Positions 1-5,796 of a DNA stretch of 7,298 nucleotides are shown piece after piece. Source of the DNA: CAIRNS01 sp049508565. GTDB taxonomy: Bacteria; Elusimicrobiota; Endomicrobiia; Endomicrobiales; CAIRNS01. Numbering within the stretch: the first letter of the stretch is position 1; every line of letters begins with the position of its first letter. The DNA is taken from assembly GCA_049508565.1 (NCBI GenBank), contig JBELAT010000113.1, positions 1-7,298 on the forward strand, given 5' to 3'. The position numbers were made by a program, and so were the translations under genes. The notes beneath the pieces were generated by a model. The model did not search any database. It was given only the letters and a program-made list of their open reading frames with translations, and had not been told where the DNA came from.

Positions 1-418
1 TGAGACCGAATTGCATCACATATGCGAACAGTTCTCTGCCGGACGGATTCATGGGCACTTCTCCCGCATGAATAACAACCGCTCGAGCTCCCGTTCTTTG
101 CGCCCAGGTAATGGTATCAATGGTGCCCTGTACTGCCAAACGACGTTCATCTTCGTCATCAGAAGTCAGCAGATAACCTGAATAAATAGTGCGGTTGTGT
201 GGAATTTTTTTAATTGCAGGACAATAGTTGTGCAAGCTCGAAACACGAATCTCGCTCTTATTGACCGACTCAATAATTTCAGGCATCCATTCGGCAGGTA
301 TTTCAACATTGAGTTCAACAGCCGGAAATCCCAGTTTCCTCACCTGTTCGAGCAGGGAAGGCCAGGCTGTATGTTTGCTTGCAAGAAATGCTGTTGAAAG
401 CGAAAGTTTCGTTTCCAA
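1..418 (-). CDS. Sugar-phosphate isomerase/epimerase-like TIM-barrel protein, 5' part only
   Basis: The minus strand is open from 418 to the left edge, giving 139 codons of a gene that continues outside the window. The protein opens with a strand-helix unit (KLSLSTAFLASK, then SLLEQVRKLGFPAVELN), followed by VSSLHNYCP and later ARAVVIHAGEV. This pattern is typical of the xylose-isomerase-like / AP endonuclease family 2 TIM barrel, where His and Glu residues at strand ends bind a divalent metal. Substrate and reaction cannot be told from this half. I chose the TTG at 418 because the family pattern begins directly after it and a GGAG lies 11 nt upstream; an in-frame GTG at 451 is the alternative. 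The gene begins 2 nt after the scpB stop, so it is probably the last visible gene of the protease-trpS-scpAB operon. The family call is fairly secure; the exact function is unknown. Confidence 0.75.
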   Translation of the reverse strand, partial: METKLSLSTAFLASKHTAWPSLLEQVRKLGFPAVELNVEIPAEWMPEIIESVNKSEIRVSSLHNYCPAIKKIPHNRTIYSGYLLTSDDEDERRLAVQGTIDTITWAQRTGARAVVIHAGEVPMNPSGRELFAYVMQFGL

Positions 419-420
419 GT

Positions 421-1101
421 CTATGAATTCTCCGTTGGTGTCACCGCACACGTATCTTCCGGTTCAGCGACATCATGTTCTATCGTAACAGACGTTGTCT
501 CTACGGGAGGCATGTCCGCACTTTCACCATTAAACGGAAGTTCCGGAGTATCTTCTGTCTTAGCCAGAATGTTTTCACCGGAAGCCACGTCTTCTATTGA
601 CGGCAATTCACTCAAATGCCCCAGTCCGAAATGTTTGAGAAACTCCTGCGTCGTCCCATACAACAGAGGCCGGCCGATGGTCTCTTTTCTTCCAATGATT
701 TTGACAAGTCCCCGTTCGAGAATAGTTTCAAGAACCCCTCCGCACTCTACACCGCGGATCTCCTCGATATCTGATCGGGTGATTGGTTGTTTATAAGCGA
801 TAACCGAAAGTGTCTCGAGCGCAGAATTTGACAGTTTGAGTGTCGTCTTTTCCCGGTAAAGACGACGAATCCACGAACTGAACTCTTTGCGTGTTGCCAT
901 CTGCCATCCCCCGGCAACGAATTTAATTTCAATCGGACTGGCATTTTTATCGAGTTCAGCACTTAACTCTTCAATGAGTTGATCGATTTTTAGTCCACTA
1001 ACAATCTCGCCTAAGATCGAATTGAATTCTTTCTCAGGTATTGGCTGGTCAGCGGCAAAAAGGAGCGCCTCAACGATCCGCTTGACTTCATTCTTCTCCA
1101 T
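421..1101 (-). CDS. scpB: Segregation and condensation protein B (ScpB)
   Basis: ScpB is the kite subunit of the bacterial SMC condensin. Dimers bind the ScpA linker and help SMC organise and separate the chromosome. The 226-residue protein has the two winged-helix domains of the family. Residues 3-85 form the first (VKRIVEALLFAADQPI, later GGWQMATR). Residues 90-165 form the second, with the diagnostic SALETLSVIAYKQPITR, DIEEIRGV and GRPLLYGTTQEFLKHFGL. About 55 residues after 170 form an acidic, Pro/Thr-rich tail that looks disordered and is longer than the conserved core needs. An in-frame TTG at 1116 gives a five-residue extension, but the ATG at 1101 has AGGGAG six bases upstream and starts with the usual MEKNEVKRIVEALLF, so I use it. 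The start overlaps the scpA end by 14 nt, which is common for this pair and ensures co-translation. Confidence 0.96.
   Translation of the reverse strand: MEKNEVKRIVEALLFAADQPIPEKEFNSILGEIVSGLKIDQLIEELSAELDKNASPIEIKFVAGGWQMATRKEFSSWIRRLYREKTTLKLSNSALETLSVIAYKQPITRSDIEEIRGVECGGVLETILERGLVKIIGRKETIGRPLLYGTTQEFLKHFGLGHLSELPSIEDVASGENILAKTEDTPELPFNGESADMPPVETTSVTIEHDVAEPEDTCAVTPTENS
428..433 (-). promoter_or_regulatory. Ribosome binding site for the isomerase-like gene, inside scpB
   Basis: GGAGAA lies within the last codons of scpB, 11 nt (counted from GGAG) before the proposed TTG start at 418. It supports that start and suggests coupling of the isomerase gene to scpB translation. The spacing is rather long, so the start remains uncertain. 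Confidence 0.4.
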
Positions 1102-1882
1102 GATCAGCTCCCTCAATTACTTTAGAATCGTTTGTAACAAATAATTCCTGTTCAGCCTGCCGCGGGGTCTCTGCCACCGGCATTTGAACGCGATAAATAC
1201 GAATATCTTCTGTGTGTTCCGTCTGGCGGGCAAGTATCTGTTTAAGCCGGATAAGTTCAAGAATAGCCATGAAACATACGATCAGATTATGACGTGTTTT
1301 TTGCAATTTTATGATCTCGAGAAAATTCACATACTGTTTGCCTTCCAAAAGATCCAGAACCTCCCGGATCTTCTGTTCGATCGGGATCTCCTCATAAACG
1401 ATTTCCCTGACATTCTCAGGCATCTCTTCGAGGACATTCTTAAATGCTTCGATGAGTTCAAACAGGGATGCTTGAAGTATGAAATCATCTTTGGGAAATG
1501 CCGGAGCAGTCCGATAATAGATATGCGACGACTCCATCTCTTTTGAAGACAGTACCTGGGCCACTTCCTTGTATTTCTGATATTCGGCCAGCCGAGCTTT
1601 GAGTTCCTCAAGCGGATCAGGGCCTTCTTCATCTTCCGGTTCGGGTGACGGCAAGAGCATCCGTGCTTTAATCTGCATCAATGTTGCCGCCATTACCATA
1701 AAATCGCCGGCAATATCCAGGTTGAGTTCTTTCATCAAACCTAGATACTGCAGATATTCCGCTGTTATCTGGGCAAGAGGAATCTCGGCGATCTCCATAT
1801 CGCTCTTTTTTACAAGATATAAAAGGAGATCGAGAGGTCCTTCAAACAAATCAAGATGAATTTCGTAGGCTGTTTCACTCAT
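1088..1882 (-). CDS. scpA: Segregation and condensation protein A (ScpA)
   Basis: ScpA is the kleisin of the SMC-ScpAB condensin: it bridges the SMC heads and binds an ScpB dimer. The 264-residue protein is of usual length. The N-terminal SMC-neck-binding region has the family signature around residues 7-30 (YEIHLDLFEGPLDLLLYLV). It is followed by IPLAQITAEYL and the helix with AATLMQIKARMLLP (about 65-79). An acidic linker with PEDEEGPDPLEEL (82-94) follows. The C-terminal winged helix, which binds the SMC cap side, is seen at about 185-232 (FLAI-type helix CFMAILELIRLKQI, then DIRIYR). The last 30 residues are a variable tail. The ATG overlaps the trpS stop as ATGA and no clear Shine-Dalgarno precedes it, so translation probably depends on termination-reinitiation from trpS. 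scpB follows directly. Confidence 0.97.
   Translation of the reverse strand: MSETAYEIHLDLFEGPLDLLLYLVKKSDMEIAEIPLAQITAEYLQYLGLMKELNLDIAGDFMVMAATLMQIKARMLLPSPEPEDEEGPDPLEELKARLAEYQKYKEVAQVLSSKEMESSHIYYRTAPAFPKDDFILQASLFELIEAFKNVLEEMPENVREIVYEEIPIEQKIREVLDLLEGKQYVNFLEIIKLQKTRHNLIVCFMAILELIRLKQILARQTEHTEDIRIYRVQMPVAETPRQAEQELFVTNDSKVIEGADHGEE
1108..1113 (-). promoter_or_regulatory. Ribosome binding site for scpB
   Basis: AGGGAG sits six bases before the ATG at 1101, within the end of scpA. It decides the scpB start in favour of this ATG over the in-frame TTG at 1116, which would lie upstream of the site. Confidence 0.65.
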
Positions 1883-2859
1883 GACAATTTAATAGCTTTG
1901 CGCACCATATGCATCGTTTTTTCTGTAACGGATCGAGCGCGTACTTTTCCCTCATTTAATATGTCTTCCACTAGCCCCTTCTGCTGGCTGAGTATATGAC
2001 GCTTTTCCCGCAGCGGAGCTATGGCTGCCTCTAAAAATTCGACTAATTGAGCTTTACAGGCAACACATCCAATGGTTCCCCCTATGCATTCATCCTTGCG
2101 GACATCTGCAGCAGGATTATAGAGTTGATGGAAAGCAAATACCACACACCCACCCGGGTGGCCCGGATCCTTTGCCCGGATCTTCAAAGGATCAGTAAAC
2201 ATCTGCTGAACCTTTTTCTTGATCTCACCGGCATCCTCACCCAGAGAAATCGCGTTGCCGTACGATTTCGACATCTTACGGGCATCAATGCCTGGCACCC
2301 GCGCGGCGGGCGTCAGAAGCGCTTGAGGCTCTGGAAAAATTTCCCCGTAAAGATTATTAAACCGGCGGCAAATTTCCCGCGTCAATTCCAGATGAGGCAA
2401 CTGGTCTTCCCCCACCGGAACCGCATTGGCTTGATACAACAGTATATCCGCCGACTGAAGAACAGGATATCCAAGAAAACCAAATGTGTGCAAATCTTTG
2501 GATTTTACTTCTTTTAACTGTTCTTTATAGGTCGGACACCGAAAAAGCCAACCGAGAGGAGTGATCATTGACAGCAGTAAAAAAAGTTCGGCATGTTCAG
2601 GCACATCGGACTGGCGAAAAATAACGCTTTTTTTAGGATCAATACCAACTGCCAGCCAATCGATCACCATTTCACGGCAATTGTCCGCAATTGAACTGGT
2701 ATCGCCATAGTCAGTTGTCAGGGCATGCCAGTCGGCAACCATATAAAAGCAGTCATACTCATCCTGTAATTTCACCCAATTGTGAAGAGCCCCGAACAAA
2801 TGGCCGACATGGAGTTTGCCCGATGGCCGCATTCCCGAAAGTATTCGTTTTCGACTCAT
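1879..2859 (-). CDS. trpS: Tryptophan--tRNA ligase, with iron-sulfur type cysteines
   Basis: This class I aminoacyl-tRNA synthetase charges tRNA-Trp with tryptophan using ATP. The 326-residue length is normal for bacteria. The HIGH-type motif is HVGH at residues 17-20 in GKLHVGHLFGAL. The KMSKS motif is exact at 195-199. Tryptophan-pocket landmarks include YMVADWHALTTDY (39-51), PVLQSADILLYQA (132-144) and VGEDQLPHLELTREI (149-163). Cysteines 238, 258, 265 and 268 form C-x19-C-x6-C-x2-C. As I recall it, the Thermotoga maritima enzyme that binds a [4Fe-4S] cluster near the anticodon-binding region has C-x22-C-x6-C-x2-C, so this protein probably carries a cluster too. The ATG at 2859 is fixed by an in-frame TAA four codons upstream. 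No strong Shine-Dalgarno is seen. The gene lies 82 nt after the M50 protease gene, and its stop overlaps scpA. Confidence 0.97.
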   Translation of the reverse strand: MSRKRILSGMRPSGKLHVGHLFGALHNWVKLQDEYDCFYMVADWHALTTDYGDTSSIADNCREMVIDWLAVGIDPKKSVIFRQSDVPEHAELFLLLSMITPLGWLFRCPTYKEQLKEVKSKDLHTFGFLGYPVLQSADILLYQANAVPVGEDQLPHLELTREICRRFNNLYGEIFPEPQALLTPAARVPGIDARKMSKSYGNAISLGEDAGEIKKKVQQMFTDPLKIRAKDPGHPGGCVVFAFHQLYNPAADVRKDECIGGTIGCVACKAQLVEFLEAAIAPLREKRHILSQQKGLVEDILNEGKVRARSVTEKTMHMVRKAIKLS

Positions 2860-2941
2860 AAGTATACTTTAGAAAACTGCGCACGCAACATGGTCGACGC
2901 ATCATTTTTCGACGTCGCACATGTATATGCGTATCAATCTT
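2860..2941 (-). other. trpS leader gap with clustered CG-rich palindromes
   Basis: This is the only sizeable gap inside the left operon. It contains GTCGAC (2893-2898) and CGACGTCG (2910-2917), both self-palindromic. On the minus strand they can also form a 5-bp stem with a 13-base loop (CGACG...CGTCG). TATACT at 2861-2866 lies only one base before the trpS ATG, so it cannot be a useful -10 for that start. The palindromes could be an operator or a small RNA structure; I cannot assign a function, and they may be chance. Confidence 0.25.
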
Positions 2942-3574
2942 CTAAATTGAGGATCCTCCCAGATAGTAAATGATAAAAGAGGCAATCGGCCAGACCAGCC
3001 GCGTGAAAATACCCGTCATCATCAGCAGAATGATCATATAAAACCCGTATGGTTCCAGTTGGGCGTACTTGTATGCTGCATGCGGAGGAAGAATTCCCAT
3101 CAATACCCGGCTGCCATCAAGAGGCGGGATTGGAATAAGATTGAACACCGGAAGCACAATATTGATGACGAGCACGATTTGCAGTAAAACGAATAGAGAA
3201 GATGAAATTGATTCTGGCACAAAAGGCATCATGCGCAACCCCCACATGATAAAAGCTGCAATAATTGCCAAGAGAAAATTCGACAGGGGACCGGCAAGGG
3301 ATACCCATATCATATCGCGGTCAGGATTGTTTAACCGGTGGGGATTAACAGGGACTGGCTTTGCCCAGCCTATCATGAACGAACCGGGACTCAAGGCACA
3401 GATAAGAGGCAAAATGATTGTCCCGAAGAGATCGATATGCGGCAGAGGATTAAACGTCAGCCGCCCCATAACACGCGCAGTATCATCTCCATGGCGCTCA
3501 GCCATCCATCCATGTGCGTATTCGTGAAAAATTACAGAAAATAAAAGTATTGGCAGTTGTATAATGAGATTCAT
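2942..3574 (-). CDS. Site-2 protease family (M50) intramembrane zinc metalloprotease
   Basis: This is a membrane-embedded zinc metalloprotease of the short, PDZ-free M50 group. The 210 residues carry the zinc motif HEYAH at 17-21 inside the first membrane segment. The GRLTFNPLPHIDLFGT block (37-52) is typical of this subgroup. The second catalytic motif is N145-LIPIPPLD153-G, in which the Asp is the third zinc ligand. Hydrophobic segments are visible at about 3-20, 51-66, 90-113, 125-148 and 175-205. The substrate is unknown; relatives cut membrane-bound regulators or signal-peptide remnants, but nothing here shows which. A GTG two codons upstream (3580) is possible. I prefer the ATG at 3574 because the strong promoter places transcription start near 3576, downstream of that GTG. 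It is the first gene of the trpS-scpA-scpB operon, a common neighbourhood for this subgroup in diverse bacteria. Confidence 0.93.
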   Translation of the reverse strand: MNLIIQLPILLFSVIFHEYAHGWMAERHGDDTARVMGRLTFNPLPHIDLFGTIILPLICALSPGSFMIGWAKPVPVNPHRLNNPDRDMIWVSLAGPLSNFLLAIIAAFIMWGLRMMPFVPESISSSLFVLLQIVLVINIVLPVFNLIPIPPLDGSRVLMGILPPHAAYKYAQLEPYGFYMIILLMMTGIFTRLVWPIASFIIYYLGGSSI

Positions 3575-3582
3575 TTGCACTA

Positions 3583-3611
3583 ATTATACTTTTTTAAGAT
3601 TTTAATGGCAA
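3583..3611 (-). promoter_or_regulatory. Strong sigma-70-type promoter of the M50-trpS-scpAB operon
   Basis: On the minus strand a -35 box TTGCCA (3606-3611, five of six consensus bases) and a perfect -10 box TATAAT (3583-3588) are separated by exactly 17 AT-rich bases. The predicted transcription start is near 3576, only about two bases before the ATG at 3574. The mRNA would therefore be nearly leaderless, consistent with the absence of a Shine-Dalgarno before this gene. The boxes are seen directly; the start point is inferred from usual spacing. Confidence 0.75.
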
Positions 3612-3650
3612 GAAATAAGCCCAGAGACATTAGAAAGCATGAAAACAGTT

Positions 3651-3668
3651 AAAACGCCATGCAATGGC
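3651..3668 (-). terminator. Weak candidate rho-independent terminator after the CpXC/membrane pair
   Basis: On the minus strand, GCCAT-TGC-ATGGC forms a 5-bp stem with a three-base loop, followed by G and TTTT. It lies 40 bases past the stop of the membrane-protein gene and before the promoter of the next operon, where a terminator is expected. The stem and T tract are both short, so the call is tentative. Confidence 0.35.
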
Positions 3669-3681
3669 AAGTGGGAATAGT

Positions 3682-3697
3682 TATACAGTGGTGTATA
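3682..3697. repeat. Perfect 6-bp inverted repeat with 4-base loop
   Basis: TATACA-GTGG-TGTATA lies 12 bases beyond the stop of the membrane-protein gene. It is AT-rich and has no following T run, so it is not a convincing terminator. It could be an mRNA 3'-end hairpin or a small operator. Confidence 0.25.
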
Positions 3698-3708
3698 TGA
3701 ATAAATCC

Positions 3709-4032
3709 TCACCTACGGATTGTCTTGACCCGCCTATATCGGATATACACTACTATCGCGATCACCAGAACAATTAAAGCGGCCAGACTATAAAAACCGT
3801 AATGGACAAAGATCCACTTGACCAACATAATGCCCTGCGGCCCGGCTAAAACCGATCCCAGAAGGAACATGCACCATGACAGAGCATAGATACTAATACC
3901 CAGAACGAGAAATAATTTTTGTTTTCTTTTTTTTGCCCAGTATGATGACAGTATGACACCACTCCAGCCAAAGAGCTGATTGGTCAGAAGTAAAATGACA
4001 CCAATAATAAACCGGGGGGTGTAGATGATCAT
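3709..4032 (-). CDS. Small membrane protein with three predicted helices, unknown function
   Basis: I do not recognise a family. The 107-residue protein has three hydrophobic segments, at about 8-30, 40-64 and 74-97. Between the first two lies the basic loop AKKRKQK, and the protein ends in a very basic tail (YRRVKTIRR). The positive-inside rule then puts the 33-39 loop and the C-terminus in the cytoplasm and the N-terminus outside. No catalytic motif is visible. The ATG overlaps the TAA of the CpXC gene as TAATG and has no Shine-Dalgarno, so it is almost certainly translated by reinitiation after that gene. The product may serve as a membrane anchor or partner for the CpXC protein, but that rests on gene arrangement alone. 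Confidence 0.7.
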   Translation of the reverse strand: MIIYTPRFIIGVILLLTNQLFGWSGVILSSYWAKKRKQKLFLVLGISIYALSWCMFLLGSVLAGPQGIMLVKWIFVHYGFYSLAALIVLVIAIVVYIRYRRVKTIRR

Positions 4033-4691
4033 TATGATGGATCAATGATCATGTCACACGGAAGATTCCACTGAGGATCTTGCTCAATACGCTCGAGGAT
4101 TGAACGAAAATGGGATAGATGTTCATTATGCTGGAGAAGAAATCGCAGTCCCGCCAAAACACATCCGCGCATATCTTTTCCTGAAACAGGCAGTGAGGGA
4201 AGCAATCGCAACATTCCTTTTAGACGAGCTTTTGCCGGATGCAGATTGATCATCGTTATATGGAACTGCTCAGCCAAGAACTCGGCGATGGCCAGTTCGT
4301 CTTCCCATTCATCTTCCCGTCGCACTATTTCCAGCAAAGCATCGAGCCCGAACACAAGGATAGGCTGATACGCAAACTTCTGGTCCGAAGGAAGACCCGT
4401 AAGGGCGTTTTCAATATCGGTATTCATTTTTCGTGTCAGCTGCTTTTCCTGATCGGCAAAACTGGAGGGATAAACAAAAGCCAAAAGCTCATTTTTAGAG
4501 TCATGGTAAAGGAGAAAATGCTCGACATGAAAAATCTGGCTGCAGGCCGGACAACAAACGATATTTATTTCCCCTGCATCCAGCGAGTCTTTCAATTCAG
4601 GATCTTCGGTGATATTTATCGACGTCCATAGCTCCGCTTCAAATTGCTCACCGCAGCCGCATTCGATTTGTTCAAGTTTACGAGAAGACAT
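4032..4691 (-). CDS. CpXC-domain protein, zinc-ribbon type, unknown function
   Basis: The 219-residue protein opens with a CpXC-like domain. C11-G-C13-G near the N-terminus and C47-P-A-C50 after about 33 residues form a probable four-cysteine zinc site. It is followed by IFHVEHFLLYHD, the hydrophobic strand typical of the domain, and then LLAFVYP. After about residue 80 comes a mostly helical region (KQLTRKMNTDIENAL, a 108-145 segment with FGLDALLEIVRREDEWEDEL, and a C-terminal helix around 175-205) with no motif I know. The open frame runs up to a TTG at 4778. That extension is low-complexity and crosses the promoter; the ATG at 4691 begins MSSRKLEQIECGCG, as in relatives. No Shine-Dalgarno is present; the start lies about three bases past the predicted transcription start. 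It forms a two-gene unit with the membrane protein at 3709. Role unknown. Confidence 0.8.
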   Translation of the reverse strand: MSSRKLEQIECGCGEQFEAELWTSINITEDPELKDSLDAGEINIVCCPACSQIFHVEHFLLYHDSKNELLAFVYPSSFADQEKQLTRKMNTDIENALTGLPSDQKFAYQPILVFGLDALLEIVRREDEWEDELAIAEFLAEQFHITMINLHPAKARLKGMLRLLPSLPVSGKDMRGCVLAGLRFLLQHNEHLSHFRSILERIEQDPQWNLPCDMIIDPS

Positions 4692-4700
4692 AATAGTGAA

Positions 4701-4729
4701 ATAATACTTAAAAACGTGAAAAAAAGCAA
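4701..4729 (-). promoter_or_regulatory. Candidate promoter of the CpXC/membrane-protein pair
   Basis: The minus strand carries TTGCTT (4724-4729), 17 bases, then TATTAT (4701-4706), in a T-rich tract. The -10 box is nine bases from the ATG at 4691, so the expected mRNA start (about 4694) leaves a leader of roughly three bases. The -35 match is weak, three of six. The geometry mirrors the promoter at 3583-3611, which raises my confidence in both. Confidence 0.45.
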
Positions 4730-4796
4730 AAATATTTGAAAGGCATGAGAACCGCATGAGGCCTCGCCAAAACAGCAATCAAACAGGACGCAATAA

Positions 4797-4907
4797 GAGA
4801 AATACCGTGCTCAGCTAGCATTTGGCACAAGTGGAGATGATGCAAGCGACCTCGGCGAGCACTTCCTTGTCACTCGTGGCACAGCAAAAAAAGTCAGTCT
4901 TAAATAG
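4797..4907 (+). pseudogene. Possible decayed coding fragment in the divergent intergenic region
   Basis: Within the 290-base region 4692-4981, one plus-strand frame is open from a TAA (4794-4796) to a TAG (4905-4907). It gives 36 codons with no ATG, GTG or TTG at its beginning and codon choice unlike the AT-rich flanks. Its translation includes AFGTSGDDASDLGEHF and then LVTRGTAKKVSL, which loosely recalls the repeated TRKGTVKK-type blade of the gyrase/topoisomerase IV A-subunit C-terminal domain. The resemblance is short and unverified. It may be a gene remnant, or a chance frame over a structured or regulatory region: GTGCTC (4807-4812) and GAGCAC (4857-4862) are also complementary. The rest of the region is AT-rich promoter sequence with nothing else I can identify. 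Confidence 0.25.
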
Positions 4908-4917
4908 AAAATGATTA

Positions 4918-4946
4918 TTATTTAACTGGTGATAAAAATCTATACT
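4918..4946 (+). promoter_or_regulatory. Candidate promoter of the beta-barrel gene and mscL
   Basis: TATACT (4941-4946, five of six -10 bases) follows a poor -35 candidate TTATTT (4918-4923) at 17 bases, in an AT-rich stretch. The expected start is near 4953, which leaves a leader of about 29 bases containing the ribosome binding site. The weak -35 suggests low basal expression or an activator, but that is inference. Confidence 0.4.
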
Positions 4947-4968
4947 TAAGAAAAAGACAGGATGCTAA

Positions 4969-4976
4969 AAGGGGGG
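4969..4976 (+). promoter_or_regulatory. Purine-rich ribosome binding site of the beta-barrel gene
   Basis: AAGGGGGG ends five bases before the ATG at 4982. The run of six G is unusual, but it still provides the GGG core at correct spacing and fixes this start. A second ATG at 4978 is out of frame and too close to the site. Confidence 0.6.
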
Positions 4977-4981
4977 AATGT

Positions 4982-5782
4982 ATGCGTGTGCTTACTGGTC
5001 TGATGAGTCTGCTCATGGTGGGAGGATCTGTTGTGATAGTGAGTGCAGCAGACGGGCCGTGGAAACTCTCAGGAATGCTGGGCGCGACCTACAACTCTAC
5101 CAGCGTCACTGAGAACTGGCAGGGCCCGGAAAAAAATACCCAGAGCTGGAGCGCCAATCTCAACGCATCCGCCGAGCAAGATACAGTGATGACCAACTGG
5201 TTATCGACACTCACCGAACAATACGGCACAACCCAGACCGCCGGAACCAATGCGTTAACAAATGCTGATCTTATAGATCTCGATAGCGTTTATACATTCA
5301 AACTGGGGCACTTTCTCAATCCGTATCTTGGTTTTATTGCAACGACACAAAACTGGAAGTTTCTTAATCCGGTCACCTACACGGAATCTATCGGCGACGG
5401 ATTCTGGTTAATCAAAAAACCGGAACAGGAACTGCGCACCCGATTCGGTCTCGCGTTCCGGCAAGTATATCAAGATAATCCCGAAATTCCGATTGTAGGG
5501 GCCGTTTCTCACCAAACCGGCGCCGAATGGAACACAAACTACATGGTCGCATTGAATCCGAACACTAAACTGGAGTCGGAGGCACGCCTGTTCTCCGCAT
5601 TCGATGGCGGGGATGACATGTGGTGGAACAACTCCCTGTATTTCAAATTGTCGTCACTCATTACCATGCAACTTAATTATCTGTGGATTTACAATTATAA
5701 CATGATTCCCCATCCGGTCTGGCCACAAGACAGCGAAAGAAGATTTTCAGTGATATTTGGTTTTGCGTACAATCTGTTCTGA
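4982..5782 (+). CDS. Putative outer-membrane beta-barrel protein, DUF3078-like
   Basis: The 266-residue product begins with a signal peptide: Arg2, a hydrophobic core to about residue 20, and a likely cut after VSA (about 22). The mature protein shows alternating polar/aromatic strands, for example SGMLGATYNSTSV, SWSANLNASAEQD, DLDSVYTFKLG, YLGFIATTQNWKF, SLYFKLSSLITMQLNYLWIY and a last strand RRFSVIFGFAYNLF. A C-terminal Phe with alternating hydrophobics is the usual BAM recognition signal, so outer-membrane location is likely. The layout (Trp-rich start, LDSVYTFKL, ATTQNWKF, then a turn-rich middle) resembles DUF3078 proteins known from Bacteroidetes and relatives; no function is established for these. 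There are no cysteines in the mature protein. mscL follows with its ribosome binding site overlapping this stop, suggesting joint expression of two envelope proteins. Confidence 0.75.
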   Translation: MRVLTGLMSLLMVGGSVVIVSAADGPWKLSGMLGATYNSTSVTENWQGPEKNTQSWSANLNASAEQDTVMTNWLSTLTEQYGTTQTAGTNALTNADLIDLDSVYTFKLGHFLNPYLGFIATTQNWKFLNPVTYTESIGDGFWLIKKPEQELRTRFGLAFRQVYQDNPEIPIVGAVSHQTGAEWNTNYMVALNPNTKLESEARLFSAFDGGDDMWWNNSLYFKLSSLITMQLNYLWIYNYNMIPHPVWPQDSERRFSVIFGFAYNLF

Positions 5783-5790
5783 GGAGGTGA
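5782..5790 (+). promoter_or_regulatory. Near-perfect Shine-Dalgarno of mscL overlapping the upstream stop
   Basis: AGGAGGTGA matches the anti-Shine-Dalgarno end of 16S rRNA over its full length, and its first A is the last base of the beta-barrel gene's TGA. GGAGG ends nine bases before the ATG at 5797 but only three before the in-frame TTG at 5791, so the ATG is the start. It is by far the strongest such site in the window. Confidence 0.8.
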
Positions 5791-5796
5791 TTGTCA

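Noticed and set aside
2047..2517. 156-residue plus-strand open frame opposite trpS
   Set aside because: It is a shadow of the trpS coding strand, with no ribosome site and no recognisable protein features.
2861..2882. Promoter for trpS using TATACT with TTGCGC 16 bases upstream
   Set aside because: Transcription would start inside codon 2 of trpS, and the N-terminal RILSGMRPSG is needed for the enzyme.
3604..3670. Direct repeat TTGCCATT on the minus strand (3604-3611 and 3663-3670) as a duplicated promoter
   Set aside because: The second copy has no -10 at any usual distance and is part of the terminator-like hairpin. An eight-base match is probably chance.
4692..4778. 29-residue N-terminal extension of the CpXC protein from a TTG at 4778
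   Set aside because: It is Phe-rich, non-conserved in character and covers the promoter. The ATG at 4691 begins the recognisable domain.
4807..4862. tRNA-like or riboswitch-like fold closed by GTGCTC/GAGCAC
   Set aside because: No T-arm, anticodon arm or known riboswitch core is present, and only the outer six pairs form well.
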